Positions 53,584 to 61,337 of a stretch of DNA of 64,000 nt are shown piece after piece. Numbering within the stretch: the stretch's first letter is position 1; every line of letters starts with the position of its first letter. Below the pieces are notes generated by a model. It saw only the letters and a list, made by a program, of their open reading frames with translations. It made no database searches and had not been told where the DNA came from. Made by a program: the position numbers and the translations under genes. The stretch lies in the NCBI GenBank assembly GCA_022562895.1, contig JADFOK010000001.1, positions 62,001 through 126,000 on the forward strand. The letters run 5' to 3'. This stretch comes from Bacteroidota bacterium (GTDB lineage Bacteria; Bacteroidota; Bacteroidia; Flavobacteriales; Flavobacteriaceae).

Positions 53584-53976
53584 CTAATTTGGTTGTACTG
53601 CCAATATGACTTTAAAATTATTTTTATTTGCTATATCCATTACAAAAACAGCATCCTCGATAGGCACGCCCTTTTCGGCACGTAATATAATGGTTGGATT
53701 TTCTTTTCCTGCCAACACACTTTTTAATTCTTTTTCAATACTATATTCACTAACTCGCTCCTTGTTTACATAAAATGCACCGTTTTTGGTAATGCTTACA
53801 GATGCATTTTGCATATGGGTAGTTTTTCCTTTTGCATTGGGTAAAATTAAATCTAATGCATCCGGAGTGACGGCCGGTGAAGTGAGCAAAAAGAAAACTA
53901 ATAACAGAAAAACAATATCTGTCATAGAACTCATGCTAAAATCAGCACTTATTTTATTTCTTCCTCTTAAATTCAT
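53584..53976 (-). CDS. exbD: Biopolymer transport protein ExbD
   Basis: 130 residues. One transmembrane helix with the essential Asp at its start (SMTDIVFLLLVFFLLTSPAV) and a periplasmic domain (DALDLILPNAKG, VSITKNGAFYVNKE, PTIILRAEKGVPIEDAVFVMDIANK). It forms the proton channel with ExbB. Its ATG overlaps the ExbB stop by one base (TAATG); tonB follows 20 bases later. Confidence 0.94.
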   Translation of the reverse strand: MNLRGRNKISADFSMSSMTDIVFLLLVFFLLTSPAVTPDALDLILPNAKGKTTHMQNASVSITKNGAFYVNKERVSEYSIEKELKSVLAGKENPTIILRAEKGVPIEDAVFVMDIANKNNFKVILAVQPN

Positions 53977-54677
53977 TATGAAGGTTCATTTAACAGGTCC
54001 AAAAAGTCCACAGCGGTGGCTTCCATCTGGTGTACTATTTTATCGGTTTTTACGACCAAATGATTGTAACCCATATAAGCGATAATACCCACAATTAACC
54101 CAGCTACTGTAGTAGTCATTGCGGTGTAAATACCCTCGGCCAAACTACCCATTTCTGCTTGACCACTACTAGTTGCTAATTGATGAAATGCTAATACCAT
54201 TCCAATTACAGTTCCTAAAAAGCCTATCATAGGTGCAGCTCCTGAAATTGTAGCAAGTATGCTTACATTTTTTTCTAGTTTGTAAACTTCCAATCTTCCT
54301 GCATTTTCTATGGCTGTGTTAATGTCTTCCAAAGGACTTCCTATACGGGAAATCCCTTTTTCGGTAAGTCTGGAAACCGGAGTATTTTGCTGTGCGCATA
54401 ATACTTTTGCTGCCTGAATATTCCCATTTACCACACTATCCCTAATTTGGTTCATAAAATTACCATCAATATTGGTTGCAGCTTTAATGGTGAATAGCCT
54501 TTCAAAATAAATGTATATGGCAACAAACAAGAGTACAAATAGTACTCCAATTATAATTTGTCCTGCTACCCCACCCATTAATAGTAATTCCATTATGGAC
54601 AAGGTTTTTTCTTCGGGTATAAGATCTGGGTTTTGAGTTGCTTCATCTGCAACTTCCTGAATTAAATAGCTAATCAT
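53976..54677 (-). CDS. exbB: MotA/TolQ/ExbB proton channel family protein
   Basis: 233 residues, three transmembrane helices. The conserved GTVIGMVLAFHQLA and TTTVAGLIVGIIAYMGYNHLV stretches with the channel Thr residues mark the ExbB/TolQ family. It forms the pentameric stator around ExbD. First gene of the exbB-exbD-tonB unit; nhaD lies 49 bases upstream on the same strand. Confidence 0.94.
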   Translation of the reverse strand: MISYLIQEVADEATQNPDLIPEEKTLSIMELLLMGGVAGQIIIGVLFVLLFVAIYIYFERLFTIKAATNIDGNFMNQIRDSVVNGNIQAAKVLCAQQNTPVSRLTEKGISRIGSPLEDINTAIENAGRLEVYKLEKNVSILATISGAAPMIGFLGTVIGMVLAFHQLATSSGQAEMGSLAEGIYTAMTTTVAGLIVGIIAYMGYNHLVVKTDKIVHQMEATAVDFLDLLNEPS

Positions 54678-54726
54678 AGATTAAGATAGATTTTTTTAAA
54701 ATAACGAGAATTGAATAAAGAAATTG

Positions 54727-56106
54727 TTATACGTGATGAAATATAAATCTTTCAATAAACAAAAATACTGCGGCTCCTGCTAAAAATCCTAATAATGCAA
54801 GCCAGGTTATTTTTCTAAGATACCAGATAAAGTCTATCCTTTCCATACCCATAGCTGCTACTCCGGCAGCAGACCCAATAATAAGCATGCTACCTCCTGT
54901 TCCTGCTGAATAAGCAATAAAATGCCAGAGAACTGAGTCTGTGGGAGAATCATACATTCCTATAGATGCAGCAACCAAAGGAACATTGTCTATTATTGCA
55001 GATATTACACCCAATAGCATTACCACTATATCTTGATTGGGAATTACGCCTTCTAACATTTCGGCTAAATATCGTAAAGTCCCCACTTCTTCACCATTAA
55101 CAACACCAAATACTAAAGCCTCTAAACCAGCTACTGCCATCAGAATTCCCAGGAAGAAAAGAATACTTGAAATCTCAATACGGGAAAGGGCTTTATGAGT
55201 TGAATATAAATGTCGGCGTTCTTGTGTAAAATCTTCTTCCGGATGGATATATTCTGAAACCAACCAAACCACACCTAGTGCGAACATCATCCCAATATAA
55301 GGGGGTAAGTGTGTAAATGTTTTAAATATTGGAACAGAAACAATCATTCCCAATCCTAAGAAAAGCATGGTTTTACTACTTAATAAACGTCCTGCCTTAT
55401 TATCCTTGGTAGCATCTACATCAATGTCACCACGAAAGACCTTTAATTTTGAGGCTATAAAAAATGGAATTATAAAACAAACAATTGAAGGTATACCAAC
55501 GGTCTTTATTAAACCCATTGTAGTTACATTATCTGCAATCCAAAGCATCGTAGTAGTCACATCTCCAATAGGTGACCAGGCACCTCCCGCATTGGCAGCT
55601 ATTACAACCATGGCTGTATACCAAAGGCGTTCATCTTTTTTATGAACAAGTTTTCTTAATAAGGTTACCAATACAATTGTAGCTGTTAGATTATCTATTA
55701 TTGCCGAAAGTATAAACGCCAATATCCCAATAATCCACAAAAGTCTTTTCTTACTTTTTGTTTGTATAGTCTCTTTTAATATCTCAAAACCACGATGTAA
55801 ATCTATTATTTCAACAATGGTCATAGCCCCGATAAGGAAAATGAGGATTTCAGATGTTTTTCCAAGATGATGAAGCAAAGTATCATTAAAGCCATGTTTG
55901 GCTGTTTCTCCTCCCGTAAGGAAATTAAACACACTCTCATGGGTGTCAATAACATTATACCACCCATTATAAAATCCTATAGCAAGAACAGCCCAAATTA
56001 ATGCTGACATAATAAGTGCCGGTACAGTTTTATCTAATTTTAATGGGTATTCTAATGTTATGGACAAATACCCGATAACAAAAATTAAGATAATAATTGA
56101 TTCCAT
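54727..56106 (-). CDS. nhaD: Na+/H+ antiporter NhaD
   Basis: 459 residues, about 11-13 transmembrane helices, ion transporter superfamily. Conserved NhaD stretches: ILSAIIDNLTATIVLVTLLRKL, ANAGGAWSPIGDVTTTMLWI and AIIDNVPLVAASIGMY with the ion-binding Asp-Asn pairs. It exchanges cytoplasmic sodium for protons, fitting a marine lifestyle. It precedes the exbBD-tonB genes; coupling of ion homeostasis and proton-driven uptake is inference. Confidence 0.93.
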   Translation of the reverse strand: MESIIILIFVIGYLSITLEYPLKLDKTVPALIMSALIWAVLAIGFYNGWYNVIDTHESVFNFLTGGETAKHGFNDTLLHHLGKTSEILIFLIGAMTIVEIIDLHRGFEILKETIQTKSKKRLLWIIGILAFILSAIIDNLTATIVLVTLLRKLVHKKDERLWYTAMVVIAANAGGAWSPIGDVTTTMLWIADNVTTMGLIKTVGIPSIVCFIIPFFIASKLKVFRGDIDVDATKDNKAGRLLSSKTMLFLGLGMIVSVPIFKTFTHLPPYIGMMFALGVVWLVSEYIHPEEDFTQERRHLYSTHKALSRIEISSILFFLGILMAVAGLEALVFGVVNGEEVGTLRYLAEMLEGVIPNQDIVVMLLGVISAIIDNVPLVAASIGMYDSPTDSVLWHFIAYSAGTGGSMLIIGSAAGVAAMGMERIDFIWYLRKITWLALLGFLAGAAVFLFIERFIFHHV

Positions 56107-56229
56107 ACTTGGATTTATTTAGGTATTATTTATTTTACTATAAGGAATAAATAACAATATACCCTAAATTATAATTTGTGAATATATAATGAAAAATTTC
56201 AATTTACAAATACCTCTTTCAATTAGAAA

Positions 56230-57294
56230 TTACAATGTAAAAATATTACCCGAAGAATGATCTTTATCCGCCCCTGTTACACTCGCTAAACAATTAATTG
56301 ATCCCCTAAGTTTTAAAATTCCTAAAAGCCCAAAAATGAGTGCCTCTTTATATTCTATTATTTCTGAAGAAGGTATCTCTGCATCAATCTGAGAAAGTGA
56401 TTTTAACCGATTGATCAAAAAGTCATTATATACACCTCCGCCGGTAATTAACACCGAAGCCCCCTTAGAAAATTGAGATGCCAACTGCATCGCTATATGT
56501 TCTGTAAAGGTGCGAAGTATATCTTTTAAAGAGTAACTGGAATCATCCAAAAATGAAAATATGTGTTCCTTTACCCACTCCAGGCCTAAAGATTTAGGAG
56601 GATTTTCGGAATAAAAAGATAGTTTGTTTAGTTTCTGTAGTAATTCACTAATCAATTCCCCGGAACTTGCTATTCGCCCCCCTTCATCAAAAGGATTCCC
56701 GGTTTTTTCGGCATAATGATTCAATACAATATTGACAGGGCAAATATCGTAGGCAATTCTCTTTTTATGACGCTCATACGAAATGTTAGCAAATCCCCCG
56801 AGGTTCAGACAATAATCGAATTTGCTAAAAAGAAGTCTATCACCTATGGGTACTAAAGGGGCCCCTTGTCCTCCCAACTGTACATCTTGAACCCTAAAAT
56901 CGCAAACAACTCTTTGATTTATACTACGAGCTAAAATAGGTAAATTCCCGATTTGAAGTGTGATCCCCTCTTTGGGTCGGTGCCAAATAGTATGACCATG
57001 ACTACAAACAGCATCCAGGTTTTTTATATTTCTTTTTTTAATAAATTCGGATATTACTACCGCTAGATATTTGGTGTACTGAAGGTCAAAAATCTTTATT
57101 TTTTCTTCTGAATATGAAATAGCTTCCTTTAATAATACCTTCCAACTGTTAGTGTAGGCAATGGTTTCAGAATTTATTATATCAAATCTCCAACTACCCT
57201 CGTCAGATATATTAAACTGTAATTCAGCAAGATCGATTCCATCTAATGAAGTGCCCGACATAACGCCTACAACTTTATAATCATTTTTAAGCAT
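56230..57294 (-). CDS. anmK: Anhydro-N-acetylmuramic acid kinase
   Basis: 354 residues, ASKHA kinase fold. It opens and phosphorylates 1,6-anhydroMurNAc from wall turnover to MurNAc-6-P. The signature GVMSGTSLDGIDLA (residues 10-23), CSHGHTIWHRP, QLGGQGAPLVPIGD, LNLGGFANIS and TGGGVYND fit AnmK. With mpl it completes two steps of peptidoglycan recycling. Divergent from the acyl-CoA dehydrogenase gene. Confidence 0.95.
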   Translation of the reverse strand: MLKNDYKVVGVMSGTSLDGIDLAELQFNISDEGSWRFDIINSETIAYTNSWKVLLKEAISYSEEKIKIFDLQYTKYLAVVISEFIKKRNIKNLDAVCSHGHTIWHRPKEGITLQIGNLPILARSINQRVVCDFRVQDVQLGGQGAPLVPIGDRLLFSKFDYCLNLGGFANISYERHKKRIAYDICPVNIVLNHYAEKTGNPFDEGGRIASSGELISELLQKLNKLSFYSENPPKSLGLEWVKEHIFSFLDDSSYSLKDILRTFTEHIAMQLASQFSKGASVLITGGGVYNDFLINRLKSLSQIDAEIPSSEIIEYKEALIFGLLGILKLRGSINCLASVTGADKDHSSGNIFTL

Positions 57295-57315
57295 TTGTAA
57301 AAATAAGCTGTTTTA

Positions 57316-57346
57316 TTGAAAATCTGCTATGAATAAAGTAACTTTG
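57316..57346 (+). promoter_or_regulatory. Promoter of the acyl-CoA dehydrogenase gene
   Basis: TTG (57316-57318), 20 bases, TAACTTTG (57339-57346): a full match to the Bacteroidota consensus, ending 37 bases before the ATG. Confidence 0.68.
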
Positions 57347-57383
57347 CATATCTTTTAATAGAAACTACAAATACCCTAATTCT

Positions 57384-58526
57384 ATGGATTTTAGTCTTAC
57401 CGAAGAACATTTAATGATACGTGATGCCGCTCGAGATTTTGCTAAAAATGAACTCCTTGCAGGCGTTATTGAACGGGACACCAAACAGGAATTTCCTGCT
57501 CGTCAGGTTAAGATAATGGGAGAATTAGGCTTCCTTGGTATGATGGTAGATCCTAAATATGGTGGAGGGGGTTTGGATACGATATCCTTCGTTTTAGCTA
57601 TGGAAGAAATTTCGAAAATAGATGCTTCAGCTAGTGTCATTATGACCGTAAATAACTCTTTAGTGTGTTATGGGATACAAGAATATGGTTCCGAAGAACA
57701 AAAACAAAAATATCTTACCAAGCTTGCTACGGGAGAAAAATTAGGAGCCTTTTGTTTAAGTGAACCCGAAGCAGGAAGTGATGCTACTTCGCAAAAAACA
57801 ACGGCAGTAGATAAGGGCGATCATTATATATTAAACGGAACAAAAAACTGGATAACCAATGGTAGTAATGCAGATATACATCTTGTTTTTGCACAAACCA
57901 ACAAGGAAAAAAAACATCGGGGAATCAATGTTTTCATCGTTGAAAAAGGTTGGAAGGGATTTGAAATTGGCCCTAAAGAAGATAAACTTGGAATTCGTGG
58001 AAGCGACACGCACTCCCTTATTTTTAACGATGTAAAAGTTCCAAAGGAAAATCGAATTGGTGAAAATGGTTTTGGGTTTAAGTTTGCTATGAAAACCCTT
58101 AGCGGGGGACGTATAGGTATTGCTGCACAAGCATTAGGTATAGCTGGTGGAGCTTACGATCTTGCAAGAGAGTATTCAAAGGTACGCAAGGCATTTGGCA
58201 CCGAAATTTGCAACCATCAAGCCATTGCATTTAAATTAGCAGACATGCATACACAAATTGAAGCTGCCCGCCATCTGGTAATGAAAGCTGCCTGGGATAA
58301 AGACAAAGGCCATAATTACCTTGTAAGTAGTGCCATGGCAAAAGTATATGCCTCACAAGTGGCTATGGATGTTACCGTGGAAGCAGTACAGATACACGGC
58401 GGTAATGGCTACGTAAAGGAATATCATGTAGAACGCTTTATGAGGGATGCAAAAATTACTCAGATTTACGAAGGAACTTCAGAAATTCAAAAAATTGTTA
58501 TTTCCCGGGGCTTGTTGAGAAATTAA
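57384..58526 (+). CDS. Acyl-CoA dehydrogenase
   Basis: 380 residues, FAD enzyme of fatty-acid or branched-chain amino-acid beta-oxidation. The N-terminal helical domain starts with DFSLTEEHLMIRDAARDFAKNEL; LGAFCLSEPEAGSDA and NGTKNWITNG form the FAD/substrate site; the catalytic-base region IYEGTSEIQKIVISR is near the C-terminus. Chain-length preference cannot be read from sequence; the overall pattern resembles short-chain (butyryl/isovaleryl-type) members. Monocistronic, converging on the porin gene 133 bases later. Confidence 0.93.
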   Translation: MDFSLTEEHLMIRDAARDFAKNELLAGVIERDTKQEFPARQVKIMGELGFLGMMVDPKYGGGGLDTISFVLAMEEISKIDASASVIMTVNNSLVCYGIQEYGSEEQKQKYLTKLATGEKLGAFCLSEPEAGSDATSQKTTAVDKGDHYILNGTKNWITNGSNADIHLVFAQTNKEKKHRGINVFIVEKGWKGFEIGPKEDKLGIRGSDTHSLIFNDVKVPKENRIGENGFGFKFAMKTLSGGRIGIAAQALGIAGGAYDLAREYSKVRKAFGTEICNHQAIAFKLADMHTQIEAARHLVMKAAWDKDKGHNYLVSSAMAKVYASQVAMDVTVEAVQIHGGNGYVKEYHVERFMRDAKITQIYEGTSEIQKIVISRGLLRN

Positions 58527-58659
58527 ATTAATAAAGTATATAGTTTTTCAGAAAGGACCAATAAGAAGTTATTAGAGGTGCTTAAAAATAATTTTAGAAT
58601 TCATTAATCAACCCTTTTTCATTTAAAATATTTTGTGCCATAATCCGAATGTAAAAATT

Positions 58660-60558
58660 TTACAAAAAGAAATTCCAGACCAACCCAAATCTTATAACTG
58701 CATCCCGATACGGATACCCAGGAGCAGAAAAGTATTCATTTTTACTTGTAAACAACGAATTTATATGTTCAAACTTTAAATAAATACGGGTTTGACGTAC
58801 CTTGGCATTAAAGAAAATATCCACTAAAGGAAATCCTCCTAATTCTTGATTATTTTGAACATAAAATTCCGCCAGGACAGGGTCATAGGCATTGATATTA
58901 TACATTGTAAAATATTTAAAAGTAACTCCTGTCTGAAAAAATAATGCTTTTTTAAACAATTCGTTTTGATAGTATAAAGTATTTCGAGTTATAAATTGTG
59001 GTACATTAAAAACCTCCTCACCGCTCAACGCGTTTTGATACATTATTGTATTTGCCAATGTAAACTTTCCATAACGAAACTCTTTTTCAAGTTTCACCTT
59101 TACATAATCCACCCGGTTTTTATACTGTTGTGGTGTTGGAGTAGAATCGTTTGTCTTAATGGTAAAATAGGTATAATCTTCAATCCCGGTATACGTTACA
59201 GTTACATAGAAGAATTTTTTAGATTGTAGTTGAAATTGAAATTGTTGAGTTTTTACATTCTCAAAATTATTTTGCCAGTTATAATTTACATAATCACTTT
59301 GGTTTAGCAAGAAATTAAAATCGGGTGCTACCGAATGCACTTTAATATCGGCATTCACTTTATTTTCTTCATTGATTTCAAACGATATCCCAGCTGTTAA
59401 AAAATTAGCATCGAAATCTCCCGATATATTAATTGCACCTTTACCATAAAGTTGAAATCCTCGATATTCTTTTTTATAGGAAGCTCCTGCCTGAACAAGG
59501 TTACCTTTTATTCGGTTAGTGATTCTACTTTCGTCCAAAATCAACACAGAGTTATAACCGTAATTAAAATCGGTATATCCTATAAAAGCACTTAAATTTC
59601 CAATAATAGAATTCTCAAAACGAGCATATCCCTGTATATTGAAATCTTCTAATTTTCCTTTTGTCTCTAAATCTGAAGTACGGTAAGACTCGCCAAATCC
59701 CAAATAGGGACTGCTTTGTTTGTATTGGTAAAATTTATCTTCGTAACTAATTATATTACCAAGGGTAAGTAACGTTTGTGAGGTACTGTCTATTTTGGTT
59801 ATAAGGTCATATTCCTGTTCTCCGTAAAACCGAAGCCCTTCCAGTTTATTTTCGGCGTCTTCAAAATTTACGTCCAATCGCCCCCGATCATCAAATTCGG
59901 AAACATCATTGATAAAAAGTAAAATCGAATTTTCTGTTAATCCTCCATTTTCTTCATTTAATATATCTTGTGCTGCTAGATGAGCTTTAATTCTGTACCG
60001 TTTATTTTTTGTAATGTAATGTGTAGTAAATCTAAAATTTCCGGTACTTGTTAAACTATTTTGATATTGCCCCAGAGATCGTAATCCTTTGTAGGCTATA
60101 AAAAAATTAAACTGCTCCGATGTGCTTATAGTAAAATGAGCATCTAATTGCTGACCTTGATTAAAAGCGGTTTTATAGTATAACTCGGTTAATGGAGTGG
60201 GCACGCGATAATATTTCATGTCTTCGATCTCCATATAATTAAAATGATGAGATTGTGCTAAAAACAAAGGTTTGAGATTAATCCTGTTAAAATCGTAAGC
60301 TAAAGAATTATAGGTTTGACCAACGTTTGAAAAAGGTAACAACTCAAAATTATCTCTTCTTAGATAATTAAATTTATACTCCTTTTGCATACTTAAAGTA
60401 GTATCCACATAAGTAGTATCACGATCTACCGAAATAATTTCATACAGGTCAATAGGAGGTTTGTCAGATATAGTTTTATCGTTTCCCGAATTTATTCTTT
60501 GTGAAAAAATAGATGTCGAAACACATAAAAAAAGTAATAGTAATAAGGTTTTATTCAT
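58660..60558 (-). CDS. Putative outer-membrane porin
   Basis: 632 residues with signal peptide (LLLLLFLCVSTSIFSQ). The mature protein is a long series of amphipathic beta-strands (GFQLYGKGAINISGDFDANFLTAGISFE, RFTTHYITKNKRYRIKAHLAAQD, LFFQTGVTFKYFTMYNINAY) ending in the aromatic strand IRFGLVWNFFL, the usual barrel-assembly signal. It matches the 'putative porin' family of Bacteroidota often found next to rnhB. Substrate unknown. Its promoter interlocks with that of rnhB. Confidence 0.85.
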   Translation of the reverse strand: MNKTLLLLLFLCVSTSIFSQRINSGNDKTISDKPPIDLYEIISVDRDTTYVDTTLSMQKEYKFNYLRRDNFELLPFSNVGQTYNSLAYDFNRINLKPLFLAQSHHFNYMEIEDMKYYRVPTPLTELYYKTAFNQGQQLDAHFTISTSEQFNFFIAYKGLRSLGQYQNSLTSTGNFRFTTHYITKNKRYRIKAHLAAQDILNEENGGLTENSILLFINDVSEFDDRGRLDVNFEDAENKLEGLRFYGEQEYDLITKIDSTSQTLLTLGNIISYEDKFYQYKQSSPYLGFGESYRTSDLETKGKLEDFNIQGYARFENSIIGNLSAFIGYTDFNYGYNSVLILDESRITNRIKGNLVQAGASYKKEYRGFQLYGKGAINISGDFDANFLTAGISFEINEENKVNADIKVHSVAPDFNFLLNQSDYVNYNWQNNFENVKTQQFQFQLQSKKFFYVTVTYTGIEDYTYFTIKTNDSTPTPQQYKNRVDYVKVKLEKEFRYGKFTLANTIMYQNALSGEEVFNVPQFITRNTLYYQNELFKKALFFQTGVTFKYFTMYNINAYDPVLAEFYVQNNQELGGFPLVDIFFNAKVRQTRIYLKFEHINSLFTSKNEYFSAPGYPYRDAVIRFGLVWNFFL

Positions 60559-60564
60559 CTATTT

Positions 60565-60593
60565 TTGACTTTCAAAGCAAAGGTATACTTTTG
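60565..60593 (+). promoter_or_regulatory. rnhB promoter
   Basis: TTG (60565-60567), 18 bases, TACTTTTG (60586-60593), ending 25 bases before the rnhB ATG. The -7 box directly abuts the -7 box of the opposing porin promoter. Confidence 0.68.
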
Positions 60594-60605
60594 AACGGAA
60601 TTCAA
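60578..60605 (-). promoter_or_regulatory. Porin gene promoter
   Basis: On the minus strand TTG (complement of 60603-60605), 17 bases, TACCTTTG (complement of 60578-60585), ending 19 bases before the porin start. The whole promoter overlaps the rnhB promoter. Confidence 0.65.
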
Positions 60606-60618
60606 TAGTATTAATTTT

Positions 60619-61218
60619 ATGCTGAAATTAAAAATCAACTCCCAATTAATGGAATGTGGCACCGATGAAGCCGGAAGAGGTTGTTTAGCCGGGCCTGTGA
60701 CCGCAGCAGCTGTGATTTTACCAGATGATTTCAAAAATGAAATACTGACCGATTCCAAACTACTCACCGAAAAAAAAAGATTGCTTCTTAAAGACATTAT
60801 TGAAACCGAAGCCCTTAGCTTTGGAGTCACTCATATTATGATGGATGAAATAGACAGAATTAATATTCTCAACGCTTCTATTCTTGGAATGCATCGTTCC
60901 ATTGACACCCTGGAAAAAATGCCTCATTTTATCGCTATCGATGGTAATCGATTTAAACCTTATGGCAATATTCCTTTTGAATGTGTGGTTAAAGGTGACG
61001 GTAAATATCTACACATTGCAGCGGCATCCGTATTGGCGAAGACCCATCGTGATGAATTTATGGTAAAAATTCATGAGGAATTCCCAATGTATAACTGGAA
61101 ACAAAACAAGGGCTATCCTACTAAAGAACATAGAGAAGCCATACAAAAATATGGCATAACATCCTACCACAGAAAAAGTTTTAAACTTTTACCCGATCAG
61201 CTGAAAATTGTCTTTTAA
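60619..61218 (+). CDS. rnhB: Ribonuclease HII
   Basis: 199 residues. It cuts RNA in RNA-DNA hybrids and removes misinserted ribonucleotides. The catalytic acidic residues are present: Asp16-Glu17 in [14 protein letters not shown], Asp108 in IAIDGNRF, and the later [15 protein letters not shown] with Asp. [18 protein letters not shown] and YHRKSFK finish the family pattern. Normal length. Divergent from the porin gene. Confidence 0.96.
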   Translation: MLKLKINSQLMECGTDEAGRGCLAGPVTAAAVILPDDFKNEILTDSKLLTEKKRLLLKDIIETEALSFGVTHIMMDEIDRINILNASILGMHRSIDTLEKMPHFIAIDGNRFKPYGNIPFECVVKGDGKYLHIAAASVLAKTHRDEFMVKIHEEFPMYNWKQNKGYPTKEHREAIQKYGITSYHRKSFKLLPDQLKIVF

Positions 61219-61324
61219 TATCCCCTTACCCGGAAATCCAAAAGCCTAATAACCTAAAAAACCGATTGTTAAAAACCCGTAAATAACAAATTGATTTCTG
61301 TTTTAAAACTGAAGTATTGTATCT

Positions 61325-61332
61325 TACTTTTG
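61325..61332 (+). promoter_or_regulatory. Possible -7 box very close to a start codon
   Basis: TACTTTTG matches TAnnTTTG but lies only five bases before the ATG of the next gene, so a transcript from it would have almost no leader. No TTG lies at the -33 distance. Confidence 0.35.
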
Positions 61333-61337
61333 TTCGT

